Positions 63,636 to 64,000 of a stretch of 64,000 nucleotides of DNA are shown piece by piece; the stretch's first letter is position 1; each line of letters begins with the position of its first letter. The notes below the pieces were generated by a model. It ran no database searches. It saw nothing but the letters and a program-made list of their open reading frames with translations, and was not told where the DNA came from. Source of the DNA: UBA5336 sp038745855 (GTDB taxonomy: Bacteria; Pseudomonadota; Alphaproteobacteria; Caulobacterales; Hyphomonadaceae); assembly GCA_038745855.1 (NCBI GenBank), contig JBCDLC010000004.1:66894-130893 (forward strand). Reading direction: 5' to 3'. The position numbers were made by a program, and so were the translations under genes.

Positions 63636-64000
63636 ATGTCGAACATCACCGACACAATCGAAGAGCTGCGCCCCTTCGGCGAACAGCTATACACCCGCGT
63701 GCTCGGCCGAGATGACCTCCATCTCGCGCCCGACTTCCTCACGCGGGCCGCTGCTGCACGTCTGAAGGCGGGCATCGCCATGCTCGAGTCCTGGATCCGC
63801 CGCGTGCTGATCCTCCTCGCCCTCGAGATCGAACCCACCCTCAGCAACGACGACCACCCCCACATCCGCTACGCCCGAGAGCGCAAACTCAGCCCACCCA
63901 CACACGCCCTCCGCATCTTCCCCAACTGCCAGCCTTTCGACCGAAACCGCATCGAAGCCCTCAAGGCCGCCGCAAGAGCCAGATCCCAAACCTACCCCGG
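63636..64000 (+). CDS. Unrecognised protein (3' partial)
   Basis: The frame is open from ATG 63636 to the end of the window (121 codons). The start reads SNITDTIEELRPFGEQLYTR, then VLGRDDLHLAPDFLTRAAAA. A hydrophobic stretch follows (RRVLILLALEIEP) and then basic residues with FPNCQPFDRNRIEALKAAAR. I do not recognise a family. Its codon use looks like that of its neighbours, supporting a real gene. Confidence 0.6.
   Translation, partial: MSNITDTIEELRPFGEQLYTRVLGRDDLHLAPDFLTRAAAARLKAGIAMLESWIRRVLILLALEIEPTLSNDDHPHIRYARERKLSPPTHALRIFPNCQPFDRNRIEALKAAARARSQTYP

Overview
The window looks like chromosomal DNA of an aquatic alphaproteobacterium, probably near Caulobacterales/Maricaulales. This is inferred from the moderately high GC, dense overlapping operons, several TonB-dependent receptors, the MoxR/DUF58/SpoIIM/RDD operon, sulfolipid synthase SqdB and a B12 salvage operon with a cobalamin riboswitch. 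I see no insertion sequence, prophage, CRISPR array, integrase or rRNA. Gene density is high except for the last ~1.4 kb, which looks partly decayed.

Layout. 1-2.1 kb: 3' end of a TAXI-type TRAP solute-binding protein, a DUF1330 protein and a free-methionine sulfoxide reductase. 2.2-8.4 kb: a tightly overlapping membrane operon (DUF4129, DUF4350, MoxR ATPase, DUF58, SpoIIM-like, RDD). 8.5-12.9 kb, opposite strand: a GldA/GldF/GldG-like ABC system plus DUF4340. 13-17.9 kb: housekeeping genes (dienelactone hydrolase, DUF971, Trm112, Lon-substrate-binding domain, SDR, acyl-CoA dehydrogenase) and tRNA-Ser(GCU).

18.0-28.8 kb is a self-contained accessory block: an FCD-type GntR regulator with two perfect TTGTATACAA operators, a TonB receptor, a PHP-like DUF3604 lipoprotein, a carboxymuconolactone decarboxylase-like protein, an MFS carrier and two exporter-fold ABC half-transporters. 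It resembles an uptake-and-modification system for an unknown ligand. 28.9-41.1 kb is a second TonB-receptor block for xylose or xylosides: GPH-type symporter, TonB receptor, TetR regulator, TIM-barrel protein, phytanoyl-CoA dioxygenase-like protein, aldose epimerase, XylB, XylA and GH3 glycosidase. Three copies of a 12-14 bp palindrome centred on ATCCAATTGGAT lie in its two divergent promoters. The tetR gene is the last gene of an operon led by one of them.

41.3-53.1 kb is cobalamin late assembly, salvage and transport: cobT, cobS, cobC-type phosphatase and cobO, then a cobalamin riboswitch leading btuB-btuF-btuC-btuD-cobQ-cbiB-cobD, with convergent cobU. Corrin-ring genes are absent from the window. 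53.1-62.6 kb: adenosine-kinase-like PfkB, ATP-grasp protein, ThrS, AGE-family epimerase, HldE, GalU and divergent SqdB; GalU supplies UDP-glucose, the SqdB substrate. 62.6-64.0 kb: a SnoaL-like gene broken by an in-frame UGA, about 530 bp with no recognisable gene, and the start of an unrecognised gene running off the window.
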